A stretch of 55,474 nt of DNA from Burkholderiales bacterium (GTDB lineage Bacteria; Pseudomonadota; Gammaproteobacteria; Burkholderiales; Chitinimonadaceae): assembly GCA_019234745.1 (NCBI GenBank), contig JAFAKZ010000348.1, positions 1-55,474 on the forward strand, given 5' to 3'. The notes beneath the pieces were generated by a model. The model was given only the letters and a program-made list of their open reading frames with translations, made no database searches and was not told the DNA's origin. Below, one piece after another: positions 1-8,363 of this stretch (positions within the stretch are counted from its first letter, which is position 1; each line of letters opens with the position of its first letter). Both the position numbers and the translations under genes were made by a program.

Positions 1-987
1 CATGCCGATGACAGTATCGATGTACTTGGGTGGCAGGCCGAAGCCCGGGCGGATCGCGCGCACATGATCCTTTCCCAACACCTCGCCCGCCTTGACATCC
101 TTGACCACATAGAGCGAACGGCGGAAAGCCAACGAGGGCTTCTCGGCCAGCGTCGGCCCGTAGCTGACCCGGCCCATGGCTTGCCAGGCACGCTCCGTTT
201 CAACCACCAGTTGCGCCATCTCCTCCGGTTCCAGCGAAAAGGTGGAGTCCACACCGCCGTCGGCACGGCGCAGGGTGAAATGCTTCTCCACCACGACGGC
301 GCCGAGCGACACAGCGGCCACGGCCGCGCCGACACCCATCGTATGGTCGGACAAACCCACCTCGCAGCCGAACAGCTCGCGCAGATGGGGAATCGTGCGC
401 AGATGGGTATTTTCCGGTGAGGCCGGATAGGTGCTGGTGCACTTCAGCAGGATGAGGTCGCGGCAACCCGCCTCGCGCGCCGCTTTTACCGACTCTTCCA
501 GCTCACCCACGGTCGCCATGCCAGTCGAAATGATCATGGGCTTGCCCGTGGCCGCTACCTTGCGGATCAGCGGGATATCGGTATTTTCGAAGCTGGCGAT
601 CTTGAATGCCGGCACGCCTAGCGAGTCGAGAAACTCTACGGCCGTCTCGTCGAATGGCGTGGAAAAGGCCAACATGCCCAACTCCTGGGCACGGTCGAAA
701 ATGGGCTTGTGCCACTCCCAAGGCGTATGCGCCTCTTCATACAGTTTATAGAGCCGCTTGCCGGACCACAGGCTGTTCGGGTCGTCGATGCTGAAGCCGC
801 CGCCCGTAAGGTCAAGCGTCATCGTGTCGGCCGTGTAGGTTTGCAGCTTGAGCGCATGCGCTCCCGCCTTGGCAGCAGCCTCGACGATGGCCAAGGCACG
901 CTCCAGCGACTGGTTATGGTTGCCGCTCATCTCGGCGATGATGAAGGGCCGGTGTCCGGTCCCGATTGCGTGCTGACCTATCTTCAT
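1..987 (-). CDS. pseI: Pseudaminic acid synthase PseI (3' end outside window)
   Basis: Condenses 2,4-diacetamido-2,4,6-trideoxy-altrose with phosphoenolpyruvate to make pseudaminic acid, the fifth step of the CMP-Pse pathway, in the cytoplasm. I translated this strand directly: from ATG at 987-985 the frame stays open for 329 codons to base 1, so only about the last 20 residues of a typical 350-residue protein are missing. The product begins MKIGQHAIGTG and shows the NeuB-family blocks EMSGNHNQS near residue 20, KLQTYTADT, STGMATVGE, and EKHFT with a likely metal-binding His, followed by DSTFSLEP. The visible C-terminal part (KDVKAGEVLGKDHVR, RPGFGLPPKY) is the antifreeze-like SAF domain. It is the last visible gene of the Pse block, separated from pseH by a hairpin element. 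NeuB (sialic acid) is the alternative, but the complete pseBCFGH set upstream makes PseI the clear choice. Confidence 0.95.
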   Translation of the reverse strand, partial: MKIGQHAIGTGHRPFIIAEMSGNHNQSLERALAIVEAAAKAGAHALKLQTYTADTMTLDLTGGGFSIDDPNSLWSGKRLYKLYEEAHTPWEWHKPIFDRAQELGMLAFSTPFDETAVEFLDSLGVPAFKIASFENTDIPLIRKVAATGKPMIISTGMATVGELEESVKAAREAGCRDLILLKCTSTYPASPENTHLRTIPHLRELFGCEVGLSDHTMGVGAAVAAVSLGAVVVEKHFTLRRADGGVDSTFSLEPEEMAQLVVETERAWQAMGRVSYGPTLAEKPSLAFRRSLYVVKDVKAGEVLGKDHVRAIRPGFGLPPKYIDTVIGM

Positions 988-1014
988 ATGTCTCGTCCTG
1001 GCTACTTGCCGCGG

Positions 1015-1066
1015 CTAAGGCTTGTTCACACTATTTTCCCGGGGAAATAGTGTGAACAGGCCCTAG
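1015..1066. repeat. Long palindromic hairpin element E1 (26-nt arms, no loop)
   Basis: Left arm 1015-1040 and right arm 1041-1066 are inverted copies with 23 of 26 positions matching, meeting at a CCCGGG centre. The outer ends are CTAA (left) and CTAG (right). It lies between pseH and pseI, and its right CTAG contains the TAG stop of pseH. There is no T-run on either side, so it does not look like an ordinary intrinsic terminator. It shares arm length, CTAGGGC end and CCCC centre with the elements at 24919 and 25463. Confidence 0.85.
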
Positions 1067-1536
1067 TCTACGCGACCCGGGCCTTGCTCACTTACTACGT
1101 CACGCACAAAGTACAGCGTATCCCCGTCCTGCCCCGACATACGCATACCTGCCGCTTCGGCTACCTTTACCGAGGCAACGTTCCCAGCCTTGATCTCCGC
1201 CCGCACCACACATCCGACCGGCATATCCTGAATTGCCATCGACACCATCTGTGTTGCCACACCTCGGCCTCGTGCCTCTGGTGCAACGGACCACGACAGC
1301 AGCGCAGAACCGTCTGCGCAGAGATCAATACGGACCGTGCCGACCGGCCTTCCCTGCTCTTCCGCCAGCAACAACTTGCGCAGCGGGTTGGCAAGCGTCG
1401 CATCCAGCCAACCGGCGTGCGATTCGAATGACAAGACATCCGTCTGATGGCTGGCCGCCCGCGTCACCGGGTCGTTACGCCAGTCGAACAAGGTCCGGGC
1501 ATCAGCCATGGTCGCGCAGCGCAGTTGGAGCGTCAT
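1063..1536 (-). CDS. pseH: PseH-type N-acetyltransferase (UDP-4-amino-sugar)
   Basis: GNAT-fold acetyltransferase of 157 residues that would acetylate the 4-amino group of the PseC product using acetyl-CoA. The start ATG at 1536 overlaps the pseG stop (ATGA), and the protein begins MTLQLRCATMADARTLFDWR, the typical PseH/NeuD-like opening with a WRND-type motif. The acetyl-CoA loop is seen as APEARGRGVATQMV in the middle. An upstream in-frame start exists, but it would extend the protein into pseG and adds nothing family-like. The length is close to Campylobacter PseH (about 156). The stop codon TAG lies inside the terminal CTAG of hairpin E1, so the last few residues (SEQGPGRVD) may have been set by insertion of that element. 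Confidence 0.88.
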   Translation of the reverse strand: MTLQLRCATMADARTLFDWRNDPVTRAASHQTDVLSFESHAGWLDATLANPLRKLLLAEEQGRPVGTVRIDLCADGSALLSWSVAPEARGRGVATQMVSMAIQDMPVGCVVRAEIKAGNVASVKVAEAAGMRMSGQDGDTLYFVRDVVSEQGPGRVD

Positions 1537-2606
1537 GGACTTCCCGTTCGACCCGCATCGATTGCAAACAAGGCAGTGCATGCACGATCCACGCCATGGC
1601 CATCTACAAGGCGGCGTGACAGCTGCGCCATCGATATGCGCAAATCGGCATCCTCAACCAGCTTGCGCAATGCGACCGCGATAACGGGCACGGTCACCTC
1701 GGCACTCCGCCCAAGATAGAGCTGCGCCCCCTGCTCCGCCATCAGCTGCGCATTGGCGATCTGATTGGCAGCAACGGCAATGCAGATGGTGGGCAGGCCT
1801 GTGCTGGCGCGTTCCCAGGTCGTGGTGCCGCCCGCGCCAACGGCGATATCTGCCTGGCGCATGCGTGCGGCCATATCGTCGACATGGTGACAGGCCTGCC
1901 AGCCCTTGTCCTGGCAGCGGTCGCGCACGGCTTGCCATGAGGGGTTGGCCTTGCCGGCCACCACTTCAACCGCCACACCGGACAGGCCCTGCAATGCGTC
2001 GAGCACCTTCATCGTCTCACCCGTTGGATCTGCTCCACCAAAATTGACGAGCACGCGCCGTACCGGCCGCTCAGGGTAGCGCTCTTCGTATTCGCCGAAC
2101 TCGTCGCGCAGCAGCGCGTAGGACGGCCCCAGCAACTGCTTGCAATGGCTCGGCACCAGGTCGGCATAGGCCCCATCATTCGCCGTAAGATTTTGATCCA
2201 GCAGCAGCTCTGCGGCGTGTGAACGGTTTGCCAGGTCGTCAATGACCATCAGGCGCTGGGCGAAGCTATGCGCGCCCTCTTCCCAGGTCGCGTCCAAGCC
2301 GTAGTGGTCGACGATGCACCAATCCACGGGCTCGCCACCCAATGCACGCTCCACCGCCTCCAGGTCATCGAGCCAGGGCACGAGCGACCCAGCGGCGCCC
2401 TCCTCAGTCTCGCTCTCGTAGCGAGCTGGCAAGAGCAATACGGGAAATTCCGGCGTTACCATATCGAGCATGGCCGGCGCCAAGTCGCGCATGGCAAAGC
2501 GCACGCTGGCGCCCCGCGTCGCCAAACCGCGCGCCAAAGCCAGACAGCGCATCAAGTGGCCACTGCCAATCTTTGCCGATGCGTCGACCCGGACCAGGAC
2601 GTTCAT
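1533..2606 (-). CDS. pseG: UDP-2,4-diacetamido-trideoxy-altropyranose hydrolase PseG
   Basis: Removes UDP from the diacetamido-altrose nucleotide sugar, giving the free sugar used by PseI. The protein has 357 residues and a GT-B fold related to MurG. The N-terminus has the PseG signature GSGHLMRCLALA with His17, the catalytic residue reported for Campylobacter PseG. A conserved glycine-rich nucleotide-binding segment reads GAGGTTTWERASTGLP near residue 260. ATG at 2606 overlaps the pseF stop by one base (TGATG); a GTG one codon upstream is also possible. The C-terminus overlaps pseH by 4 bases, so the three genes are likely translationally coupled. Confidence 0.93.
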   Translation of the reverse strand: MNVLVRVDASAKIGSGHLMRCLALARGLATRGASVRFAMRDLAPAMLDMVTPEFPVLLLPARYESETEEGAAGSLVPWLDDLEAVERALGGEPVDWCIVDHYGLDATWEEGAHSFAQRLMVIDDLANRSHAAELLLDQNLTANDGAYADLVPSHCKQLLGPSYALLRDEFGEYEERYPERPVRRVLVNFGGADPTGETMKVLDALQGLSGVAVEVVAGKANPSWQAVRDRCQDKGWQACHHVDDMAARMRQADIAVGAGGTTTWERASTGLPTICIAVAANQIANAQLMAEQGAQLYLGRSAEVTVPVIAVALRKLVEDADLRISMAQLSRRLVDGHGVDRACTALFAIDAGRTGSP

Positions 2607-3313
2607 CACGCAATCTCACCTAGTTGCTGAAGCGCTGCGTAGAGCAGCTCTGCGCGCCGCCAGTCGTCCGGAGTATCGATATCCTGGACTCGGTGGCGCG
2701 GCAACTTGTAGGGTAGCGAGCAGGGAGACATGATGGGATCGCCGCGCAGCCAGGCCGCCGTCCTGCCGATATAGAACTGGCCGGCGTCGTGGAAGGCTGG
2801 TTCCAGATCCTGCGAGCGCGTGTCGCGATACTGCGGGTAGAGCGCATCCACCGCCCCATCCGCGCCCAGCTTGAGCGCACGCTGTACGGGAAAGTCAAAA
2901 TGGGTGACCGAGAATACGTACGACTTGTCCGGCCGCTGTTCCAACTGCGCCGCCGCTTCCTGCAGCGATTCGGCTGCCAGCATGGGTGCCGTCGCATAGA
3001 GGCAGCAGACGTAGTCAGCCTTCGTGCCCTGCTCGGCCACGCTGTTGATAGCGTGCTGGATCACGGCCAGCGTCGTGGCGAAATCGTTGGCCAGCTCGTC
3101 TGGCCGGCGAAACGGGACATCAGCGCCAAGCGACACGGCCAGGTCGGCGATCTCATCATCGTCCGTGCTTACCACGATCCGATCGAACAAGCGTGAACGG
3201 CGGGCAACGTCAATAGAGTAGGCAATGATGGGCTTGCCATGAAAGGGACGCAGATTCTTGCGCGGAATCCGCTTGCTGCCGCCACGGGCAGGAATGATGG
3301 CGATTCGACTCAT
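2606..3313 (-). CDS. pseF: CMP-pseudaminic acid cytidylyltransferase PseF
   Basis: Transfers CMP from CTP to pseudaminic acid, making the activated donor for glycosyltransferases. The product is 235 residues, the usual size. It begins MSRIAIIPARGGSKRIPRKN, the nucleotide-binding signature of CMP-sugar synthetases (NeuA/KdsB/PseF). KPIIAYSIDVARRS and VVSTDDDEIADLA follow as expected. The downstream part contains DIDTPDDWRRAELLY, typical of the PseF/NeuA C-terminus, where the acidic residues bind metal. A 30-base gap separates it from pseC upstream, and it overlaps pseG by one base. Assignment to PseF rather than NeuA rests on the surrounding Pse genes. Confidence 0.93.
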   Translation of the reverse strand: MSRIAIIPARGGSKRIPRKNLRPFHGKPIIAYSIDVARRSRLFDRIVVSTDDDEIADLAVSLGADVPFRRPDELANDFATTLAVIQHAINSVAEQGTKADYVCCLYATAPMLAAESLQEAAAQLEQRPDKSYVFSVTHFDFPVQRALKLGADGAVDALYPQYRDTRSQDLEPAFHDAGQFYIGRTAAWLRGDPIMSPCSLPYKLPRHRVQDIDTPDDWRRAELLYAALQQLGEIA

Positions 3314-3343
3314 ATACGATGTCCTGCGTCGCTATCGCGCTTG

Positions 3344-4516
3344 CTAGACGGCATCGCCTAACACAGTGCCCAGCGCCGCCACGACCTTGTCCTGCTGCTC
3401 ATCGGTGAGTCCAGCATACATCGGCAGCGTGATGGCCTCGCGATAATAGCGCTCCGCTTCTGGGAAGTCGCCCGCCTGGTAGCCGAACTGCCGGTAATAG
3501 GGCTGCAGATGCACAGGGATATAGTGCATGTTCACGCCAACACCGGCCGCGCGCAAGGCCTCGAACACGGCCTCGTAGGGCTTACCGATGCGTTCCAACT
3601 GCAGGCGCACGACGTAAAGATGCCAGGCCGACTCCGTTCCCGCCTGGCGCGTGGGCAATTGTAGCGGTAGGTCGGCCAACAGGGCATCGTAACGGGCTGC
3701 TAACGCACGACGGCGCGCGAGGAAGGCATCCAGGCGCTTGAGTTGCGACAGGCCCAGCACCGCCTGGATGTCGGTCAGGCGGTAGTTGTAACCCAGCTGC
3801 GTCATCTCGTAGTACCACGGACCGTGGCTGGGCTCGTGCATTTCATCCGGATTACGTGTGATGCCGTGGCTGCGAGCGCTGCGCAGGCGGTTCGCCAGGT
3901 CGTCGCTATTGGTCACGACGATGCCACCCTCGCCCGTCGTGATGATCTTGACGGGGTGGAAGCTGAATACGGTCATGTCGGCGTAGTCGCCGCAGCCGAC
4001 GGGCTTGCCGAGGTAGCTCGCCCCGACGGCGTGCGACGCATCCTCGATGATGGCGAAGCCATACTGCTGTGACAGCGCCTTGATGCGCGCCATATCGCAG
4101 CTCTGGCCGCTGAAGGCGACGGGCACAACAGCCTTGGGCAGGCGCCCTAGGCGTTCGGCCTCAACCAGCTTGGCCGCCAGCTTCTCGGCGTCCATATTCC
4201 AGGTCTTTGCGTCCATGTCGACGAAATCGACATTGGCGCCGCAGTAGCGGCCGCAGTTGGCGGAAGCGACGAAGGTGTTCGGCGTCGTCCACAGCCAGTC
4301 GCCATGATCCAGCCCCAGCGCCATGCAGGCGATGTGCAGGCCCGCCGTGGCGTTACAGATCGCCACTGCATGACGCGCACCGCAACGTTCTGCCATGGCC
4401 CGCTCGAACCGGTCGATGGACGGACCCTGCGTGAGCCAGTCCGATTTAAGGACTTCGACGACAGCGTCGATGTCGTCCTGATCTATGCTTTGGCGACCGT
4501 AGGGGATCATGGGCAT
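3344..4516 (-). CDS. pseC: UDP-4-amino-4,6-dideoxy-altrosamine aminotransferase PseC
   Basis: PLP enzyme of the DegT/DnrJ/EryC1 family that transaminates the 4-keto sugar from PseB, normally with glutamate as amino donor. The product is 390 residues and starts MPMIPYGRQSIDQDDIDAV, the standard opening of this family. The PLP Schiff-base lysine is K190 in SFHPVK, and D159 in EDASHAVG is the expected pyridine-N partner. GEGGIVVTN and the C-terminal VGVNMHYIPVHLQPYY are also family hallmarks. ATG at 4516 forms a TGATG overlap with the pseB stop; the next ATG two codons in is an alternative. Confidence 0.94.
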   Translation of the reverse strand: MPMIPYGRQSIDQDDIDAVVEVLKSDWLTQGPSIDRFERAMAERCGARHAVAICNATAGLHIACMALGLDHGDWLWTTPNTFVASANCGRYCGANVDFVDMDAKTWNMDAEKLAAKLVEAERLGRLPKAVVPVAFSGQSCDMARIKALSQQYGFAIIEDASHAVGASYLGKPVGCGDYADMTVFSFHPVKIITTGEGGIVVTNSDDLANRLRSARSHGITRNPDEMHEPSHGPWYYEMTQLGYNYRLTDIQAVLGLSQLKRLDAFLARRRALAARYDALLADLPLQLPTRQAGTESAWHLYVVRLQLERIGKPYEAVFEALRAAGVGVNMHYIPVHLQPYYRQFGYQAGDFPEAERYYREAITLPMYAGLTDEQQDKVVAALGTVLGDAV

Positions 4517-5511
4517 CAATGCGAAGCGTTAAGCGCGGCGATCTCTTCCACCGTAAGGTAATGCGGGTTCGTGTCCGAACGGTATTCGAACTCCTCGTCC
4601 ACCGGCCTGCCCTGCTCGCCCGCCGCGTCCACCGCGTAGTCGATGTCCACATTGGTGAATCGCGCCGAGGGCTGGATCACGTAATGGTCATCGAATTCGA
4701 TGGTCATGCGCGCGTCGTCCAAAGGCACCATCAGCTCATGCAGCTTCTCGCCGGGGCGGATGCCCACATGCTTGTGCGGTAGGTTCGGTGCCATGGCGTG
4801 CGCCAGGTCCACCACACGAATCGAGGGAATCTTGGGCACGAACAACTCGCCGCCGCGCATCCGGTTAAAGTTGGACAGCACAAAATCGACTCCGTGCTCC
4901 AGCGTGATCCAGAAGCGCGTCATGCGCGGGTCGGTGATGGGCAGTTCCTTTGCACCATCGCGGATCAACTTGTCGAAGAAGGGCACGACGGAGCCGCGCG
5001 AGCCGACCACATTGCCGTAGCGCACGACGGAAAAGCGCGTGGCTTGGCCACCAGAGATATTGTTCGCGGCGACAAAGAGCTTGTCGCTGAGCAGCTTGGT
5101 CGCACCGTACAGGTTGATCGGGCTGGCCGCCTTATCAGTGGACAGCGCAATCACTTTCTTCACGCCGTTTTCCAGCGCGGCGGCGATCACGTTCTCGGCA
5201 CCGGATACATTGGTGCGGATGCATTCCGTCGGGTTGTACTCCGCAGCCGGCACCTGCTTGAGCGCTGCCGCATGCACGACATAGTCGATGCCGCGCATGG
5301 CCTGGCGCATACGAGCGGCATCGCGCACATCGCCCAGGAAGTAGCGCATGCAGGGCGCGTTGAACTCCTGCTGCATTTCGAATTGCTTAAGTTCGTCGCG
5401 CGACAGCACGACGACGCGACGCGGCTTATAGCGCGCCAGCAGCGTGGCGATAAACTTGCGCCCAAACGAGCCCGTGCCCCCAGTGATCAGGATGGACTGA
5501 TTGTCGAACAT
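4516..5511 (-). CDS. pseB: UDP-GlcNAc 4,6-dehydratase/5-epimerase PseB
   Basis: First enzyme of the pathway: an NADP-dependent short-chain dehydrogenase-type enzyme that dehydrates UDP-GlcNAc at C4/C6 and inverts C5. The product is 331 residues from ATG at 5511, beginning MFDNQSILITGGTGSFGRKF with the Rossmann GGTGSFG motif at 11-17. The catalytic set D126, K127 and Y135 sits in STDKAASPINLYGATK, as in FlaA1/PseB enzymes. A longer reading from 5565 adds 18 residues without family similarity and overlaps the preceding gene. It heads the pseBCFGHI block; the gap to the TPR-glycosyltransferase upstream is 40 bases, so the block may be part of one long transcript. Confidence 0.95.
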   Translation of the reverse strand: MFDNQSILITGGTGSFGRKFIATLLARYKPRRVVVLSRDELKQFEMQQEFNAPCMRYFLGDVRDAARMRQAMRGIDYVVHAAALKQVPAAEYNPTECIRTNVSGAENVIAAALENGVKKVIALSTDKAASPINLYGATKLLSDKLFVAANNISGGQATRFSVVRYGNVVGSRGSVVPFFDKLIRDGAKELPITDPRMTRFWITLEHGVDFVLSNFNRMRGGELFVPKIPSIRVVDLAHAMAPNLPHKHVGIRPGEKLHELMVPLDDARMTIEFDDHYVIQPSARFTNVDIDYAVDAAGEQGRPVDEEFEYRSDTNPHYLTVEEIAALNASH

Positions 5512-5551
5512 TGACCGTGCCCCCGTCGTTCTGCCTGTCGTATATTGGGCT

Positions 5552-7027
5552 TCATTGTCGGCCATTCAGCGCCGGAACGACCGCGGCGTTGATATGGCTA
5601 AGCAATGTGCTGCGCATGATGGACAGCGGCGCGCCCCAGTCGAGAAAGCGGGTTTGCGTATAGCGAATCACGCTGGGATACCAACGCGAGCGCCTGTCCG
5701 GCCCATGCCAGCGCCATTCTGGAGCAAGCGCAAGCAATCCCCATGCCGGAACGTGCACCGCACCAGCAAGGTTCAGCAAAGCAGTGTCCACGGAAATAAC
5801 CATGTCGAGACTGGCGAGTACGGCCGCCGTATCCTCAAAATCGGCGATTTCGCCCGTGAGATCAACGACGTCAGCCACGTCTCGCAGCGTGTTGAGCTCG
5901 TCAGCCGCACCCATCTGAAGGTTTACCAGCGTAAGGCTCGGTATATCGCGGAAAACCGTGGCGAATTGTTCGACTGGGCAATTGCGGTATTTCACACCCG
6001 TTGTGGCGCTATTCCCGGCCCAGGTGATACCTATCTTGATCGTGCCACTGCTGCGTGCAAGCGTATTGCGCCAGGCGGCAATTTTTTCCGGCCGCGCCTT
6101 CAGGTAGGGCGTGACGTTCGGTACATGGCCAGCGCGGGTCTGGTACAAGCCCGGTAAGCTGCCGAGCGCAATCTGCCAGTCGCAAGCGGGCCGAGCGTCG
6201 CCCAAGGCGATAAATTCAATGCCTGGCATGGCCGCGCGGAACAGGCCAAGCAAGGGCGGAGGAACGGCGACCAGTAGGTTTACGCCCTGCTCGGCCAGAT
6301 GTGGCAGATAGCGTGCGAACAGGATGGCATCACCCAAGCCCTGGTCGCTATAGACGAACACACGCTGGCCCTGCTCGAACACGCCTTGCCAACGTGGTTC
6401 GGCTGCGCTTACCTGCTTGCTCAGGCGCGGATCGAGGCGATGCTCGAACGCGTCCCAGCCGTGCGCGTAATCGCCGTGAGCCAATAGACTCAGGGCGCGC
6501 TGGTGCTGTGCCTGCAAGAGGCCAGGATCGAGGCGCAGCGCCTCTTCATAGCATGATATGGCGTCCTCAAAGCGACCTGCCAGGCGGCGTACTTCACCCA
6601 GATTGAACTGGGCCAGCGCACGGTCCGAATGCAGCTGCGCGACCTTGGTCAGGGCGGCGTCCGCGCTCGTCAGGTCGCCCGTATCGACCAGCGCCAGGCC
6701 GCTACTCTCCAGCACAGCAATGGATTGTGGGTCCAGCTGCGCCGCAATCGACAACATGGCGACGCACTTGTCCATTTGGCCAGCGGCGCGGTAAAGCTCG
6801 CCCAGGTTGCAGGCATAGCGTGCATTACGCCCGTCCTGCTGCTGACAGAATTCAAGCGCTTCAATGGCATTGCCCAGCTGACCCAGGCGGAACCAGGCCA
6901 GGCCAAAGACCTCTAGCGCGTCGAGATTGTTGGGTTCCAGCTTGAGCGCATCGGAGGCGCGGTGGATGGCGTCCTCCCAGCGCCGCTCGTTATAGGCTGA
7001 AATTGCGGCTTGGAAGGCTGGCGTCAT
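5552..7027 (-). CDS. TPR protein with glycosyltransferase-like C-terminal domain
   Basis: About 491 residues. The N-terminal third is a set of tetratricopeptide repeats: AISAYNERRWEDAIHRASD, LDALEVFGLAWFRLGQLGNA, NLGELYRAAGQMDKCVAM, and ALAQFNLGEVRRLAGRFEDA with ALRLDPGLLQAQHQ after it. From about residue 190 the protein looks like a GT-B/GT9-like sugar transferase: VFVYSDQGLGDAILFARYLP, a central IKIGITWAGNSA segment and a C-terminal MVISVDTALLNLAGA followed by VPAWGLLALAPEWRW, which resembles the donor-binding end of heptosyltransferase-like enzymes. The TPR-plus-transferase layout is common near flagellin-glycosylation loci. With the Pse genes directly downstream, a role in attaching Pse or a related sugar is an inference; the acceptor and sugar cannot be read from the sequence. 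ATG at 7027 overlaps the def stop (TGATG). Confidence 0.75.
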   Translation of the reverse strand: MTPAFQAAISAYNERRWEDAIHRASDALKLEPNNLDALEVFGLAWFRLGQLGNAIEALEFCQQQDGRNARYACNLGELYRAAGQMDKCVAMLSIAAQLDPQSIAVLESSGLALVDTGDLTSADAALTKVAQLHSDRALAQFNLGEVRRLAGRFEDAISCYEEALRLDPGLLQAQHQRALSLLAHGDYAHGWDAFEHRLDPRLSKQVSAAEPRWQGVFEQGQRVFVYSDQGLGDAILFARYLPHLAEQGVNLLVAVPPPLLGLFRAAMPGIEFIALGDARPACDWQIALGSLPGLYQTRAGHVPNVTPYLKARPEKIAAWRNTLARSSGTIKIGITWAGNSATTGVKYRNCPVEQFATVFRDIPSLTLVNLQMGAADELNTLRDVADVVDLTGEIADFEDTAAVLASLDMVISVDTALLNLAGAVHVPAWGLLALAPEWRWHGPDRRSRWYPSVIRYTQTRFLDWGAPLSIMRSTLLSHINAAVVPALNGRQ

Positions 7028-7566
7028 CACTCCTCCGGCGGTAGCTGGTTAGGGAACAGGACGTCGGTATAGCCGAAACGGCTCAAGTCCTTGATACGCA
7101 TGGGATAGAGGATGCCGAACAGATGATCGCACTCGTGTTGCGCCACGCGGGCGTGGAAGCCCTCCACCGTGCGGTCGATGGGCTCGCCGTGTTGGTCGCA
7201 GCCCTGGTAGCGCAGCTTACTGTAACGCGGCACGACGCCGCGCATGCCGGGGACGCTCAAGCAGCCCTCCCAGTCGTCCACCATGTCGTCGCCGACGGGC
7301 GTCAGTACGGGGTTACACAGGATGGTATAGGGCACCGCTTCCGCATCGGGGTAGCGCGGGCTTTTGAAGCCACCGAAGATCGTCAGCTGCTTGGATACGC
7401 CAATCTGCGGCGCAGCAATCCCGGCGCCGCTCATGGCCACCATCGTATCCTGCATGTCCTGGATCAGTGCGAGCAAGGCAGCAGAGCCGAATTCCTGCGG
7501 CTCGATGGTATCGGCAACCCGCAGCAATAACGGGTCGCCCATCTTCAATACAGGCCTAATCGCCAT
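7027..7566 (-). CDS. def: Peptide deformylase
   Basis: Removes the N-formyl group from nascent proteins; metal-dependent and cytoplasmic. 179 residues, the usual length. All three motifs are present: GAGIAAPQIGV near residue 47-57, EGCLSVPGM with metal ligand C102, and QHECDHLFG with metal ligands H144 and H148 and catalytic E145. It sits between mtnP (11-base overlap) and the TPR-glycosyltransferase (TGATG overlap), not beside fmt as in many bacteria. This may therefore be a second, non-fmt-linked deformylase copy; the window cannot show whether another exists. Confidence 0.95.
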   Translation of the reverse strand: MAIRPVLKMGDPLLLRVADTIEPQEFGSAALLALIQDMQDTMVAMSGAGIAAPQIGVSKQLTIFGGFKSPRYPDAEAVPYTILCNPVLTPVGDDMVDDWEGCLSVPGMRGVVPRYSKLRYQGCDQHGEPIDRTVEGFHARVAQHECDHLFGILYPMRIKDLSRFGYTDVLFPNQLPPEE

Positions 7567-8302
7567 CGACTTTCACCAGTGCTTCCAAGATACGGTGCAC
7601 GTGCTCGATCGCATCCTCGAACACATTCTCCGCTAGGCGCAAATCCACCTTGTGCAGGCTGTCACCACGACCCGCTGCCCAGTTTGCCACCACGGCGATG
7701 GCGGCGTAACTCAACCCGGCTTCGCGCGCCAACGCCGCTTCCGGCATGCCCGTCATGCCGACAATGCTGCCGCCATCGGCCGCAATGCGGTTGATCTCGG
7801 CTGCAGTTTCCAGTCGCGGCCCTTGCGTTGCCGCATACACGCCGCCATCCAACACACGCTGCTTGGCCACCAGCGCCGCCTGCAGGATGCGTGAGCGCAG
7901 CTTCGGCGTATAGGGCTCAGTAAAGTCCACGTGCGTGACGGGCTTGTCCCCACCCTCGAAAAAAGTGTGTTTGCGGCTGTGTGTGTAGTCGATGATCTGG
8001 TTCGGCAGCACAATGGTGCCGGGCGGCAGGTCTTCACGAATGCCACCCACGGTGCAGACCGACACGACGCGCGTCACTTTCTGCTCGGCCAGCGCCCAGA
8101 TATTGGCGCGGTAATTGATCTCATGCGGCGGGATAGTGTGACCGTAACCATGCCGGGCGATGAACACGACGTGATGGCCGTTGATCTCGCCGTACATCAA
8201 GGCGCCCGAGGGCTCCCCGTAGGGGGTGCGGATGACCTGGCGATGGGTGATATTGAGATTCTTGAGCCGGGTAAGGCCGGTTCCGCCGATGATGGCGAGC
8301 AT
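7556..8302 (-). CDS. S-methyl-5'-thioinosine/thioadenosine phosphorylase
   Basis: Family 2 purine nucleoside phosphorylase of 248 residues that splits a methylthio-nucleoside with phosphate, salvaging purine and methylthioribose-1-phosphate from polyamine or quorum-signal synthesis. Motifs: IIGGTGL at the start, RHGYGHTIPPHEINYRAN (phosphate and ribose site), TQGPRLETAAEI and MTGMPEAALARE. Where human MTA phosphorylase has Asp in its TDYD base-recognition loop, this protein has Asn in VVANWAAG, the same as I recall for the Pseudomonas enzyme shown to prefer methylthioinosine. Hypoxanthine-type specificity is therefore more likely, but this is inferred from one residue and general similarity. 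It overlaps def by 11 bases. Confidence 0.88.
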   Translation of the reverse strand: MLAIIGGTGLTRLKNLNITHRQVIRTPYGEPSGALMYGEINGHHVVFIARHGYGHTIPPHEINYRANIWALAEQKVTRVVSVCTVGGIREDLPPGTIVLPNQIIDYTHSRKHTFFEGGDKPVTHVDFTEPYTPKLRSRILQAALVAKQRVLDGGVYAATQGPRLETAAEINRIAADGGSIVGMTGMPEAALAREAGLSYAAIAVVANWAAGRGDSLHKVDLRLAENVFEDAIEHVHRILEALVKVDGD

Positions 8303-8363
8303 ACTGCCCTCGTATTCTTTGGTGTTTCTATTCTAAGCGCGTTCTGACCGTGCGTGGCAAGCC

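Noticed and set aside
1015..1066. Element E1 read as a Rho-independent terminator
   Set aside because: No T-run follows on either strand, the palindrome has no loop, and it belongs to a repeat family whose ends are fixed as CTAG/CTAA.
4148..4153. CCTAGG palindrome inside pseC as a fourth hairpin element
   Set aside because: Only the six-base core is present, with no matching arms around it.
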